Source: Baffinella frigidus
Taxonomy: Eukaryota; Cryptophyceae; Cryptomonadales; Baffinellaceae
DNA: 27,479 bases
NCBI GenBank assembly: GCA_026770585.1
Contig: MU646340.1
Span: 379,211 to 406,689 of the forward strand
Direction of reading: 5' to 3'
Shown here: piece after piece, positions 27,479 through 27,479 of the stretch
How positions within the stretch are numbered: position 1 is the stretch's first letter
Layout: each line of letters starts with the position of its first letter
Program-made: the position numbers and the translations under genes
Notes under the pieces: model-generated
The model's input: only the letters and a program-made list of their open reading frames with translations
Told to the model about the DNA's origin: nothing
Database searches by the model: none

Positions 27479-27479
<1 letters not shown>

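Overview
This is a eukaryotic nuclear window with high GC, many GT-AG introns and long intronic arrays of the plant/algal telomere word CCCTAAA (TTTAGGG). I see no bacterial-style operons, tRNA, rRNA or CRISPR. An alga with a large, repeat-rich nuclear genome fits best. A cryptophyte is my guess, from intron style and from a signal-peptide protein carrying an LRLRGG stretch, but this is inference. Both window ends are poly-C, as at contig breaks.

Four genes can be assembled exon by exon with matching splice phases. (B) 3901 to 1, minus strand, 5'-complete and open at the left edge: a Ser/Pro-rich, largely disordered protein with a basic helical segment and a C2HC zinc knuckle. (A) 3900 to 11030, plus strand, 13 exons, 762 aa: a secreted or organelle-directed parallel beta-helix (PbH1/pectin-lyase-like) protein, with a poly(A) signal after the stop. 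(C) 15363 to 14328, minus strand, 5 exons, 185 aa: a small protein with two degenerate EF-hands. (D) 15649 to beyond the right edge, plus strand, 19 exons seen, 596 aa so far: a BAR-PH-ArfGAP-ankyrin protein of the ACAP/AGD type, with an intact zinc finger and arginine finger. A and B are divergent with overlapping start codons. C and D are divergent around a 285-bp gap. Between A and C lies about 3.3 kb without an intact gene. It holds broken copies of the first exons of C and D, a 21-bp minisatellite and palindromic elements.

Two patterns in the introns stand out. First, CCCTAAA-type arrays lie in most introns of A, B and D on the sense strand, running up to the acceptor. The TTTAGGG orientation occurs only toward the donor side. 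The short introns of C have none. Second, at least ten introns carry one or more decayed copies (about 15 to 72 bp) of the end of a neighbouring exon together with its splice site. This suggests that introns grow by repeated local duplication across exon-intron borders. Smaller elements include a 139-bp MITE, a near-perfect hairpin, and a family of short palindromes shared between introns of A and D.
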